From NCBI GenBank assembly GCA_004380135.1, contig QXCR01000092.1:1-64000 (forward strand): DNA of 64,000 nucleotides. The letters run 5' to 3'. Under the pieces are notes generated by a model, which saw only the letters and a list, made by a program, of their open reading frames with translations, made no database searches and was not told the origin of the DNA. Position numbers and translations under genes: made by a program. This stretch comes from Stemphylium vesicarium. Taxonomy: Eukaryota > Ascomycota > Dothideomycetes > Pleosporales > Pleosporaceae. How positions within the stretch are numbered: position 1 is the first letter of the stretch; every line of letters starts with the position of its first letter. This document shows, in pieces, positions 51,397 to 63,074 of the stretch.

Positions 51397-53553
51397 ACGC
51401 TACGAGGATAGTGTGCGGAGAAACTGTTTAGAAGGGTTCACTATCGTCTTCTGCGGCACCCTCATTGAACAATGATAACTTTTCTTAAACACCCATCAAG
51501 CGTCATAAAGCTAATTCAGACCGCGGCCAATTGACTGAGTCTAAATCTCAAATACTATGCGAAACACCCAATGACATATCTTGTCGCTCAAGTCGCACTG
51601 ATCAACCGCCACGAATATTCGCGTCATTGCCTTCATGGAACACTGTTGTAGTGCACAATGACTATGCACTCTGTGTGATACTCGTGTAAATGCGCCGCAG
51701 CATTATATGACTGTTTTCTTCGGGTGTTAGAGTCACTAACTGGGAAAGTCTAGAGGATTGCATGACTCTTCTGGGACTTAAACACTGTGCCGTTCCATTT
51801 CCACACAGGGCGAGGATAAGTAGTAAGAAATGCTATACTTCCCGGAGACTCCCAGTTTCAAGAGGGGGCCAGAGAGAGAAAATGGGTATGACTTCGTCGT
51901 TACCGGTGCGCAAAGGTGCCCCTGTACGTCCGGGCATCATGTAGCCTTGTTGGTGGTGGTCATCTAAGGTTGACTCTTCAGTCTTGTGAGTATGATCGTG
52001 ACCAGGAAGTACTTTGCTACTAGGTATAGTAGAGCCAGCGACTACTCAAGGTACGAACTGTATCAGCCCCTACCTTCTCAATCCACTAATGTATAACAGA
52101 TGACAGAATTTAGCAATAACACTCGCGTGGTTCACTTGATTCAAGTGGTCTGCCAACGATACAGTGCTGAGGCCAATCACTGGTCTCTCAATACCCAAGT
52201 TAAGGATAACCCAACGAGTAACACTGCCACAAGGCCGCTTCGCTGCAACCTAGGAATCTGTTGAAGTGGAAAAGTTGATATAGGAGTTATTCTTGTTCTA
52301 GAGTGAGATGCAGCGTTAAGTACTCTGTTTACCAGCCACCTTCTCCTTCCATAACTGAGGTCCTTGCTGCTGCAGCTGCACCTGATTGCCCAGATAGCTC
52401 CTGCTCTCAATATATCCTCGCAGCTGTCGCTGCGTCTGATTGCCCAGGCAGCACCTGCTCTCAATAGAATCAACAAGGACAATAAAACGGAATACGATGT
52501 TACTAAACATAACTACGCTGTCACCAATCGGAGTCTTGTTATCCTTGATTTCCCTCCAGTTCTAAACCTAACGGCCGGCTCTATAAGCAAGGAAATTACC
52601 AAAAAATCCCTACATAACTACTAGTTCTCCAAAGAGGGTTTCGGGTGCAGAAACTGGATGTAAGTCTATCACATTTATCCGTACACTTCCAGTAGCTAAA
52701 AAAAAGAACAGCTATGGGGTCGTATGTGCGCCTCGGGCGCGGGATATATCGATACGGAAAGTGCTAAGACGCTTTGGAAATGGCTACTATGGTTCTATTT
52801 CCACATAGAAAATGGCCCGAATGCAGGGAAACTTAACTGGAGGTCATCCCAGTTGAAGCTCGGGTATATAACTCCACAGTAGAGTAGGGTGACGCCAAAG
52901 TATGGCGTAGCGGTTCAATGAACAGGGAAATACTAGGGTTGGAGCTGCTGGGAAGGCTCTCTTGTAGCACACATGCCAGCTGCATATTTGTCATAGTACC
53001 CACAGGGTACCTAAAGCTTAATTAAAAATAGAGTATCAAGGTCCATGTTCTAATTATACAAACCATGTCTACACGGAACGAGTATAACTCCTTACACGTT
53101 AACATACTTCTGACTAGAAAGTAGAGGACAAGTGATGTTTAGGTAGACATGAGAGAGCCATGGACCACCCTGAAGACTGAGGAGGGTGCCTATCACTATT
53201 TTCCTCGATTTTGATATGCCATCCATCTCATGGCAGGTCGGCGCCCTGAATACATAGTCATCTTTTGAGCCGATGAAACTGTTATCCTGTACTTGGATGC
53301 ACTACGCCCGCTCGAGAGGCCCAAGTAAAGCGCGATTGAGCTGGCTCGACATGCTGCAGTGCGCTGGTAAAAGACATTGTGCGTACAACGGTGTTGTAAT
53401 GTGCATGTTCATCAGAGCCTCGGTGATAGATGTGGATGCTACTGTGGACCCCAGAGGAGTTAGCGTTCGCGCTTGGGAGAGTGGGGCTTAGCGCCAAGCT
53501 AAGGGTCTGGCAAAAATCGAGCTCCCGACAAATTTCTCGAACACCACTTCAAC
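51397..53553. other. Gene-free stretch with a short tandem repeat
   Basis: About 2.1 kb with no frame of coding character. A 54-bp tandem duplication lies at 52376-52466. Many short AT-rich segments. No transposase or reverse-transcriptase motif and no terminal repeats were seen. The last 60 bases belong to the RPL7 leader. Confidence 0.55.
52376..52466. repeat. 54-bp imperfect tandem repeat
   Basis: The units start at 52376 and 52430 (ctgcacctgattgccca... and ctgcgtctgattgccca...). They differ mostly by C/T and G/A changes. An open frame reads through both copies (Leu/Ala-rich), but it has no start context or known domain. Confidence 0.7.
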
Positions 53554-54604
53554 ATGTCGTCGAAGTCGTACGTCCATCCCACACCACCCCTCCATTTCTC
53601 ATGCTAACGGACATGTTACAGAACTGTCCCAACACAGGGCGACATCACGCTCGTGCCTGAGAACCTTCTCAAGAAGAGAAAGTCTCAAGAGAAGGCACGC
53701 GAGGAGCGCGCGATCGCGACTCGGGAAAAGCGAGGTACGACCACTCCACCATGCCATCGAAGACTTCGAGAGGACTGTTACGATGATTATAACAACCACA
53801 CTATCGGCTAGACTACGGTCAATGTTGTCGAATTGTTAACCATCTTTCGGGAATGAGAACATCGTCCTCTCGCGAGCTCATGGCATGCTACACTATTAGT
53901 GAGCAACGCTAACTCGAGGCAGACAAGAACAAGAAGAAGCGCGAGGTCATCTTCACAAGGGCTGAAAAGTATGTGAAGGAATACCGCGACGCCGAGCGGG
54001 AGCGCGTGAGGTTGTCGCGCGAGGCCAAGAAGAGCGATAGCCTTTACGTCCCCGCCGAGCCCAAGCTTGCCTTCGTTGTCCGCATCAAGGGTATCAACAA
54101 GATCGACCCAAAGAAGCGCAAGACATTGCAGCTTCTGCGCCTGCTCCAAATCAACAATGGCGTCTTCATCAAGCTTACCAAGGCTACCATGGAGATGCTG
54201 AAGATTGTTGAGCCTTTCGTCGCGTACGGCTACCCGAACCAGAAGTCGGTTCGTGAGCTCATCTACAGTAAGTCTCTTACCAACCCTGACCTACCTTGCC
54301 AATACTGACTCCATCCCCAGAGCGTGGTTACGGAAAGGTTGACAAGCAACGCCTTCCTTTGACCGACAACGAGATCATTGAAGAGAACCTAGGAAAGTAC
54401 GGCATGATCTGTATGGAGGACCTCATCCATGAGATCTGCACCGTTGGACCAAACTTCAAGGCGGCGTCTAACTTTTTGTGGCCGTTTAAGCTCAACAGCC
54501 CAACAGGCGGCTTCCGCAAGAGGAAGTTCAAGCACTTCATCGAAGGCGGTGACCTGGGCAACCGGGAAGAGAAGATCAACGAGTTGATCAGGCAAATGAA
54601 CTAG
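53554..54604 (+). CDS. RPL7: 60S ribosomal protein L7 (uL30)
   Basis: Four exons: 53554-53567 (14 nt), 53622-53734, 53923-54267 and 54321-54604, giving 251 residues. It starts MSSKSTVPTQGDITLVPENL and ends INELIRQMN. The eukaryotic L7 blocks are clear: P-E-N-L-L-K-K-R-K, K-L-A-F-V-V-R-I-K-G-I-N, T-L-Q-L-L-R-L-L-Q-I-N-N-G-V-F, P-F-V-A-Y-G-Y-P-N-Q-K-S-V-R-E-L-I-Y and G-G-F-R-K-R-K. Structural protein of the large ribosomal subunit in the cytoplasm. The second intron (53735-53922, 188 bp) is much longer than other introns in the window; the 14-nt first exon is normal for fungal ribosomal-protein genes. Confidence 0.96.
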
Positions 54605-57409
54605 TGCGATATTTGAAGTTTTGTCTTTGATGGGTTGGCGCGCGAAAAGCTGGTCGGATATACCACGGGATTGAGCATTTACATCGGCGTTTGGGACACC
54701 CAGACCGGACGACACGGTCACCTAACGAGTCTACGTTCAAGACACAATATTACATGCGACAACGCAGCCTTCTGCGACATTCTACCTGATCAAGATTGTA
54801 TCAACACCGTCCTGTGCTTTGTGACCAGCGTCTGATAGTAGGAAATATCGTTCGATAGACTTTATCGTGGGAGATGCTTCGTGCTTTGTCTGCTCGCCCT
54901 GGTAAATTCCGGCAAAGAGCTTGGCGCGCAAAGTGGGTGGTGAGCGGCACTATGAGAGTGAAATTCGATACGGCTGTGTTGAGTATGCAGCTCCACTGAG
55001 GTTTGCCACAGGCGCGCGCAAGGGAAGATGCTTTTGGGAGGTTTCCACTAGAGACGGCCAGTTGTCACTTATGATGTGAATGTGCGTCTGCAAGGTGGTG
55101 GGCTCTGTCGCCGACAGCGAACAGGCTGGTGTTCTTCACGTGCCGGCATACCGGGCTAGACCTGTTGCGGCCAAGATTATGTCAACGGCGTCGCTAGCCA
55201 ATCAGCTACGGGATGCAGCGTTTTGTTTGATTTTTTTCATTTAGCTTGCTCGCCCTCACCGCACCGTGAACCGGTGTAAATTGTGTGTACCGCCAGTACC
55301 GTGTGAAATGACGGGGAAATCGACGCCACGTCAGGCAGCTACTCTGTTCACGGGGCCCAGGTGTCAGGACTGTGTGACCTAGAGGAAATCGCTGGTGCCT
55401 GAAGGAAAATCGCGGTGGGATGGGCAATCGTCACCAAGTTTATTGATGGGCCGGGAACCAATGGAGGGCAGCGAAGGGGCTGGTCATCAAAGGCCTTGGA
55501 CTGGGTGAGTGGAGCAGGTGGCCGGCCTCGAACATCCTCACATGCATGTCAAGTGCATAGGGTGGGCACTTGCTTACGGAATTGCACCGAGGCCAGAACG
55601 AGGTGCCGAGCGCTTGGGAGGTTGCGAGTGACGATTGCGGGCGCCGTGGGTGGTGATGTGGGAGCCGTTGATGACGCCCGCCTACCTGACGCGACGCAGT
55701 CCGGTTTCGCCGCCGACGTTGTCACCGCCACGATGGAGGTCGGGTTTGGGGACGATTTGCACAAGTCACGCTGATCACAACACCCCCCCCCCCCTCCCCA
55801 TCGCCGTAGGCCGTAGGACATGGCCCCGCTGTCGGATAGCGTAGGCCTGACTCTGAGAGAGAGAGAGAGTGTGTGTGTGGCCAGACGTCGTGGGAGCAGC
55901 TCAACGGCCGCGGGCGCACACAATTTTTCGCATGGCGAACGGGTCCGATGCGACAGTGGATATGGCGATGACACTGCTATTCTTGGGGCTGGGCTATTGA
56001 TGCCCATGGCATGCCCCATGCCCATGGCCACGCCCGCGACCAAAACAAAGCGGAGAAGCAGCAGGGCATGCTCTGCGGCGTGCGGCTCGTTGGCGGGCGG
56101 ATGTTGGTTGCAATTTTGACCCCCTATGTCGATAAATAAAGGCACTCGAGCACTGTCAATTTGCAGCCGGCGCAGATGACAGCTGCCTGCTCCCTCTGAA
56201 GGCGCAGCGGCCCAGTAAGCCCGCTACTGCAGGCATGCCGAAAAGAGGACGGCAGGCCGGATTGCAGGAGAGGCGACGGGCGATACGTGGCTCGCTGTGG
56301 TCGCAGGTGCAGAGGGTGGTCCCTGAGGGCGTTCATTGGCTTGGGAGAGCTGTCGCTGCATTCGCTCGCTCCAATTTGTGCACAACCACTGCAGCGCTCC
56401 TGCGTCAAGAGTCATGAGTGGTAGTCACCGCAAAACGCGGGCGGAGGAGACATTTATGACCCACTAAGCTACAAGAGGCAGAGTTTTCATAGCACATGAG
56501 TGGGCAGACACACCTGTAATGAACCATTCTTGCAGGTGCGCGCCTTTCGGATGGACACGGCCACGGCGGCCACGGCCATGCTACGACGGGCCCCTTCGCT
56601 GCTGCTGCTAGGCCTCTCGCTAAACCGTCCCAACTACACCACCCCAAGGCCCATGACCGCCTTCTTGTCCACATCCCCCGTCCTCTCTCACCTCCACCAC
56701 AACCACCACCTCCTCCCTCCCCTCCCCCATCTCCTCACGTCCAAGTCGCAGGCGTTGCTCGTTGCAACACAGTGACCCCCCCAGCCAAACGGACGTGCGC
56801 AATCCAATCTCGGCTGTCACGGCACCCCCAGGCCGCTCAGCAACTTGACCCGACGCTTGCTCTGTCTCCAAGCCTGGCTGGATCGCAAACGGCTTGACTC
56901 GTTCCAGTCTCTGACATCCTGCGCCTCGTCACCAAGTCGTCTTCCCACACACCCGGTGTGCATTTCGCATTTTTGTGGTTTTGGCTTGCGGTTTCCTTTT
57001 CCGCCATCTACAACAGCATCCTCGACTCCCCAGCGACTTCGTACCGCCGGATCTATTGACTTAGCCCCGGCCTGCGCTTCACAAATACCAACTGCAACCT
57101 ATCCTGCACCCGTCGACGACGCACACTTCGCATTTATTCCACGTGTTTCCATCCGGCACAACACACACACACACACGCACACTCCGCGTAACGAGCAGCG
57201 CGAGACATTCTTAACACGCACCAAACACACTCCTCGCAGGCGACCAATTTCCTTTGAATGAGCACATCCTTCTAGAGGGTCCGTAGGCAACTCTAGAGGC
57301 GGCGCGAACGAGAAGACTGTACGTCGCCAACAAAATCTCTACGACGCCAACCCGCTGACACTGCTTAGGAGCCTAGCCAGTCTTCTCTCTGCGGCGGTCC
57401 GACACCATC
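54605..57409. other. Long intergenic stretch
   Basis: About 2.8 kb. Includes a 12-C run at 55783-55794, an (AG)n/(TG)n tract at 55855-55880 and a (CA)n tract at 57162-57174. Frames of 119-198 residues here are GC-rich shadows with no domain. The final 500 bases are probably a long leader of the cyclin gene. Confidence 0.55.
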
Positions 57410-58765
57410 ATGCCCTCCTTCTACCCCCGGCATAATATGCCACGGCTCTCCCCACAAGAGTTCGTACCCAGCTACCATTCTGCATGCGGTGCATCATACC
57501 CACCTCAGCAGCCCGCGTATGCTGGTCCTACGATTCGGCAGCAAGATGATGGTTACGACTTCGCAGACCGCTACGGCCAACTGGCCATCGCCATGCCACC
57601 TTTGTACCCGCAGGCCGGCACCTACTTGAGCAGCGCACCGCCCAGTCTCCCACCCGCGAACTCGTTCTACGATCACATGGGCGCCACACTCCCGCCCATG
57701 CGCATGCAGTCTGGACATTCGTTGGCGGATGCGGCCATGCAGCAGCAGCGGCTGCACGAATACAACCAGCGCGTGGGTCAGCCAGCAAAGGAAGAGAAGC
57801 CTGTTGGCGGTGTTTCGGCAAAGCTGGACTACGACATGGATGTCATGACCGACTTCGTATGCGACACTGCTCTGCGCCTCATCACTCCTGGCCGCATGAT
57901 GCCCTCCACCTTCCGAAAGTGGGTGCACCAAGTCCTTTGCGCCACACGACTCCCTTCTGCGACCATCCTGCTCAGCATGTTCTACCTGTCCAACAGGATG
58001 CCTATGCTGGCACATGAGCCAAAGACGGACACCCACCTGTTCCGCCTTCTCACCATCGCCTTGGTGCTCGGCAGCAAGTTCTTGGACGACAACACCTTCA
58101 TCAACCGTTCGTGGTCAGAGGTTAGCGGCATCTCAGTTCACGAGCTGAATGAGCTAGAGTTGGAGTGGCTTCTCGCTATCAAGTTCAGGCTTCACCGCGA
58201 TCCCAGCGAGCAACACGGCTGGACTTCTTGGTCAGAGCACTGGAGGGACTACCAAAACACTGCAGCTGCGCGCGTGGGCCGTAACAACAAGCTCAGTCCC
58301 ATCGACACTTCCATGCACCGACGCTCGCTCAACCCGAACAAGCCACTTCCTCCCCTACCGATGCAGCAGGCTTACACTCCATCCTATGACTACGCGCCCA
58401 AGTCGGCTCAGTACAACCCCCCGTCGTATTCCCAATACGATCCCTGGAGGTCCGCAAGCGAACACTCCCCTGCGTCTGCACCCACCACGGGTCCTACGAC
58501 TCCAGAGTACTATGGTACAACGGGTACATGGGCTCCCGTCGAGGGATACTCGCGTCGCACCATGTTCGGCTTCCCACCCTTGTCTCAGCCTGCCCCTGCG
58601 CAAGCGCCCCAGCAGGCGTCCAATTATGGACCACCAGCTTATTCACAGTACACTCCTTCCGCATGGAACCAGCATGGTCTCAACTGTGGATGTGCTTACT
58701 GCGTCCAAAGACACCCGCCCTACTTCATGGCTCCTGGATATGGCCCTCAGGCTGTCGCCGTCTAA
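57410..58765 (+). CDS. Pho80/Clg1-type cyclin
   Basis: Intronless, 451 residues. The N-terminal 135 residues are Pro/Tyr/Gln-rich. A cyclin box of the Pho85-partner class spans about residues 140-265: D-V-M-T-D-F-V-C-D, F-R-K-W-V-H-Q-V-L, A-T-I-L-L-S-M-F-Y-L-S-N-R-M, L-L-T-I-A-L-V-L-G-S-K-F-L-D-D-N-T-F-I-N-R-S-W and L-N-E-L-E-L-E-W-L-L-A-I-K-F-R-L. The C-terminal region is Tyr/Pro/Ser-rich, with a terminal C-G-C-A-Y-C segment. The arrangement (flanking disordered ends) resembles yeast Clg1, a cyclin-like partner of the kinase Pho85 involved in nutrient signalling and autophagy. The exact kinase partner is inferred. Long upstream leader without ATG competition suggests translational control but this is untested. 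Confidence 0.9.
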   Translation: MPSFYPRHNMPRLSPQEFVPSYHSACGASYPPQQPAYAGPTIRQQDDGYDFADRYGQLAIAMPPLYPQAGTYLSSAPPSLPPANSFYDHMGATLPPMRMQSGHSLADAAMQQQRLHEYNQRVGQPAKEEKPVGGVSAKLDYDMDVMTDFVCDTALRLITPGRMMPSTFRKWVHQVLCATRLPSATILLSMFYLSNRMPMLAHEPKTDTHLFRLLTIALVLGSKFLDDNTFINRSWSEVSGISVHELNELELEWLLAIKFRLHRDPSEQHGWTSWSEHWRDYQNTAAARVGRNNKLSPIDTSMHRRSLNPNKPLPPLPMQQAYTPSYDYAPKSAQYNPPSYSQYDPWRSASEHSPASAPTTGPTTPEYYGTTGTWAPVEGYSRRTMFGFPPLSQPAPAQAPQQASNYGPPAYSQYTPSAWNQHGLNCGCAYCVQRHPPYFMAPGYGPQAVAV

Positions 58766-61073
58766 TTGCTGCCACCGCCAGCCTGACACCATCGCGACAT
58801 CGTCTGCATATTCGACGTCCCATTTTAGCGCTTCATATGTTCAAAAAGTTCCTGTTCATTTCCACAAACCAACACGGCTTACCGAAGCCAACCAACCACC
58901 TCCAGTCTTGGCCACTGGATATACTTGGCCGCTTCGTTTCCACCAAGCCTAGAATACCGGATCCTCACACGGCGCAACCGCCCTATTCCCTAAGATATCT
59001 GCACGCATATTGGCGCCACTCCGGATCTCACGAAAACGCATAAGGCTTGCGATCATCTTGCATGATAGATTTCACACTTTTCGTTCCTTGTTTCCTTGCA
59101 CTCTTTATCACCGGTATTACGTTTTAGACTTTGGTTTGCCCATGGTCTAATAGGAGCATGTCAGCGAAATTGCGGGTTCTCGGCGTTCATGTCCTTCCAT
59201 TCAGGTGTTACCCAACACCTTTACGATTGTTCATTTCATCAGCGCTTCCTCAAGAATGTTTATGGGAGGGCTGCTTTATCATTGGTTCATGGTTGTTTCT
59301 TCTTGGGGTCGGCTGGCGCTCCAAGGGCGTCGAGTCACTCCACGCGCCCAATACGTCGGCGGCTACCCAGGATGCTGCCACCACTGGAGGGTCGCTTATC
59401 ATGTTTACGAGTTCTTTTCCTTATTCCTTCTTCATCGATCATCGCCTTCCGCCTTAGTCGGGTTGTAATTAATGGCATAAGATCAGCGATAGGATTTCGC
59501 TTTATTTCATTTCGGAGCGGTGGGAAAAAAATACCTCTTGCTTTTTTCTCTTCCTGTTATTCTCTCATGGTTTTTCACAGCAGCAGCACCGGCATTATTT
59601 TGGACAACAAACAACAATCACAACAATGGGAGGAAAGGTACTCTTTTTTGGCTTTTGGGAGGGATCGGTGGGGGTGGTTTTTTCTTTTCTGGCTTTCTCA
59701 TTTAGTGTACTACTGCCTTTCCATACAACGAAGATCTCGATATCCGGGACAAACAAACCCCAACAGAATGCGATAAAAAATCACTTCCTAGAAAAGCGAC
59801 GAGGTCGCACAGGAAACACCACGATCTTCTCTGGTTCCCCTTCTTCTCCGTTTCACCAAAACACGCGCGCAGTGATTGAGTCTCTCATCTTCTTCGGGTT
59901 CTCTCCTTTGTATATCATGTATGAATAGGTGGTTTGGAGGGGGTGTTAAATGGAGGCCTGGTCCCCCAAAGTCTCGAGGGTCGCTTGGCAAAGGCGAATT
60001 GCCCGGGTTTCTCGCAGAATAGATTAGCCACGGTACCTTGTCAATGTATTACTATTCACCTGCTCGAAAAACACGTGTTATATTTGAGGTATTTCACTTG
60101 TGTGACTCAAGCGTCGTATGTTGAGATTAGATAACCTCTACTCAAATTATTTGAACACATCGAAGCCTGCACGCTGCTGAATCGAATATGCAAAACACAA
60201 TAGCCCTACACAGAACACTCACAAACACCTCTTTCCCTCCTGGTGTATAACACGCTCCCCCCAACCCAGTCTCACGGACGAACGCACCTCCCCAGGAACC
60301 TTCTCCCGGAGCTAAGCGGAAACCCCGCGTGACCAGGCAGCCATGATGAGGTCGACCATGCAACTACGCAACGCATATAGAATCCTGGTCTAAATCGGCC
60401 GCGTGAACCTTGCCTCCTACACCACGGCCCGTCGATTCGGCCGTACAAATGACGCGTGCACTGGGATCGCGCATCCTGGATACACGCTGACTGCATGGGT
60501 CAGAGGAGACCACACTGCAAAGAAGGATGAAGGAACTCGTGTCTAAGCCTCGCAGCAACGAAACTTGCAGCCAAAGAGAGGGGAATCGGACTAGAAGAAA
60601 CAGACCGAGTAGTTCCGGGCCCCGAACTTTCCCGCTGTAGGTTGGGAGGGAGAAGATTTCTACGAGAACCTTGGAAGGAGTGCGGGCGGGGCTGATAGCA
60701 ACGTTAGCTAGGCAGATGCGTAGATATTTCGTTCGGGGTTTAGCTACGTCAAACGAGTGGGTGGGTTGCTTAACTCCTGTCCATGGCGCATCTTTTGCCC
60801 GACTAGGGCACCCCACTCACTCACTTTCTTCCCTTCCTTGGTCAGCTTGCTTGTGGCTTTTTTTAATCACGAACGGTGTGGTCAAAGAACGAAAAAACAC
60901 GAACAATTATTCTTGCCATTGGGCCCAGCCAGCCGGCTACCTAGCAGTAAGCAAAGGACGCGCACGCGTACGTGTGTGTGTAATACCTAGCTGCTACTAC
61001 AGCTACTACCATTGGCCACTTGTGGTAAAGAGCGGGAGTGCCAAATGCGTATATAGATGACCTTTTTCTTCAA
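58766..61073. other. Long intergenic stretch
   Basis: About 2.3 kb. Frames such as 59096-59776 (plus) and 60364-60816 (minus) have no domain, and codon usage unlike the neighbours. No 5S rRNA or tRNA pattern found. The last 100 bases form the leader of the following gene. Confidence 0.55.
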
Positions 61074-62727
61074 ATGTCCTCCCGTTTCGCGCTCTGGTCT
61101 CGTTGTTTTCGAGGGCAACAGCAACAGCAACGACAACAACAACAACAACAGAGTACCTCGGCGCGGTTTCCACAATTCCAACAAATAACACGGCAGTACT
61201 ACCGGAGTGGTTTCCGTTGGAAAGCATTACCACCACCGCCGCCGCCGCGGTTTAGTACGACGACGACGGTCAAGATGAGCTCCATTGGCGGCGCGGGTAT
61301 CGGTGCTGGGCTTTATGCCGCCGTGAGCAATCCGGCGCAGGTTGCGGCGAGGCCAGAGGAAGCAGAGGAGAAGCGACATCATTTGAAGAACGGTAAGGGG
61401 TTTACGAATCCTTGGGATAGTTATACGGATATTAGTCCGTGGACTTTGTTGGTCAAGGGTATGATCTGGTGAGTTTATATTCCATCTTCTTGCTCCCTAA
61501 AAAGAAAAGGGTTCAAAAGGCAGCAAAAGTTTATCACCCATATAATCCACCCACATTCCAAAGATCGATCAACAATTGTTATTATCTCAAGAACGGAAAC
61601 TTACCTCTCCTCCCTCCTCCAGGCGCAAAATCACCGGCCAAGCAAACACCCCCGACACCACCCCCCCTACAGTCCCCATCCGCACACCCACCTTCCTCCC
61701 CTCACGCGCGACCCCAAAACTGCGAGCAACATGGCTGGGCCACGCATGCTACTACATCGAGTTCCCCTCGGGCTTCCGCGTGCTCTTCGACCCCGTCTTC
61801 GAAGACTGCTGCGCACCCATCAACATCAAGGGCCTGAAACGATACACGCCGCCGCCATGCGAGATTGAAGACCTGCCGATTGTAGACGCAGTGGTGATCT
61901 CGCATAACCACTACGACCACCTTAGTTACCCGACGATTCAGCGGCTGCAGAAGAAGTTCCCCGAGGCGCATTTTTTCGCGCCGCTGGGGAATAAGGGATG
62001 GTTTGAGAGCAGTGGGGTGAGCAAGGTTACGGAGTTGGATTGGTGGGAGAGTAGGAAGGTGAGGTTGGAAGAGATGGCGGGGAAGAAAAGCAGTAATGGG
62101 GATGCTGGTGGTAGTGAAGAAGGTATCATGGCGACGATAGGGGCGTTGCCGTGTCAGCATGTTAGTGCCCGGACGCCATTTGACAAGTGTAAGACGCTCT
62201 GGGCGAGTTGGAGCGTCGAGTCCGGTGGTGCAAAGGTGTATTTCGCTGGGTAAGTTTCATCCCCGCCCCCTCCCGCCCGTATCATTCACACACATCTCAC
62301 TAACGACTCGTACAGTGACACAGGCTACCGCACCGTTCCCTCCAACATCCCCGCCTCAGAAGACGACTACTCACCCGCTTACGCCCACCTCCCCACCTGT
62401 CCTGCCTTTGCGCAAATTGGCCTCCACCGCGGCCCCTTTGACCTCGGCCTCATCCCCATTGGCGCCTATGAACCCCGCTGGATGTTTAGCAACGTGCATG
62501 CTAGCCCCAAAGACGCAGTTAACATCTTTGCAGACACAAAGTGTAGACGCGCGTTGGGTATGCATTGGGGTACGTGGGTGTTGACTGAGGAGGATGTCAT
62601 GGCGCCTCCGAAGGAGCTGAAAGAGGCGTGTGAGTGGAAGGGTGTCAGGGAGGGGAAAGAGGGGTTTGGGATTTGTGATATTGGCGAGTCGTGTGAGTTT
62701 GAGAGTGGAGAAGGGAAGGCGAGGTAG
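61074..62727 (+). CDS. FMP30: NAPE-PLD-type metallo-beta-lactamase-fold hydrolase (yeast Fmp30-like, mitochondrial)
   Basis: Three exons: 61074-61468, 61623-62249 and 62316-62727, 477 residues. The N-terminus is rich in Arg, Ser and Gln with no acidic residues for about 50 positions (S-S-R-F-A-L-W-S-R-C, poly-Q, R-Q-Y-Y-R-S-G-F-R-W), a likely mitochondrial presequence. The fold then shows A-T-W-L-G-H-A-C-Y-Y-I-E, F-D-P-V-F, the zinc motif H-N-H-Y-D-H-L near residue 226, H-V-S-A-R-T-P-F-D, F-A-G-D-T-G-Y and M-H-W-G-T-W. This is the family of NAPE-hydrolysing phospholipase D; Fmp30 is its yeast mitochondrial inner-membrane member, which helps maintain cardiolipin. Substrate in this fungus is inferred. 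Confidence 0.92.
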
Positions 62728-63074
62728 ATGGTGGGGGGACGTTTGCAAAGGCGGCTGTTGGTGGCTGATGATAGATACCCTGAGTGTGGTGGAGTTAGTT
62801 GATGGAGGACTGGGGCTGTGATATCATCATCATGTACTATCGAGTATGGCATGTTCTTCATCTTCAACAGGTTCCTGTGAGCACAGCATCTTTGTATATC
62901 GACGAAAATGTTTCATGTCCGTTTTTTCCCATGGCATTTTATCATACGATGGTCTCACTACCACAGCACAGAATAATTACCCCGATCTGACAACATACAC
63001 AAACCATCTAGAAAAAATCAAAATCATCATTCATACCAATCTACCTCCCATCTACCCCCCCCCCCCCCCCCAAT
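62728..63074. other. Convergent 3' region with poly-C
   Basis: Between the FMP30-like stop and the TYR1 stop. Contains a run of 17 C at 63055-63071 immediately beyond the TYR1 stop. No coding sequence. Confidence 0.65.

Noticed and set aside
51397..53553. Transposable element
   Set aside because: No transposase, reverse transcriptase or terminal repeats could be read; only a short tandem repeat.
53735..53922. C/D-box snoRNA inside the 188-bp RPL7 intron
   Set aside because: Yeast RPL7 introns host snR39/snR59, and an ATGATTA resembling a C box lies at 53783-53789, but no CTGA D box follows before the acceptor and no closing stem is visible.
55549..56145. 198-residue minus-strand frame in the RPL7-cyclin interval
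   Set aside because: GC-rich shadow frame built on simple repeats and poly-C; no recognisable motif.
59096..59776. 226-residue open frame between the cyclin and FMP30-like genes
   Set aside because: No domain, mixed composition, no ATG context; codon use unlike the neighbouring genes.
60364..60816. 150-residue minus-strand frame
   Set aside because: No domain and no splice partners; overlapping plus-strand frames are equally plausible.
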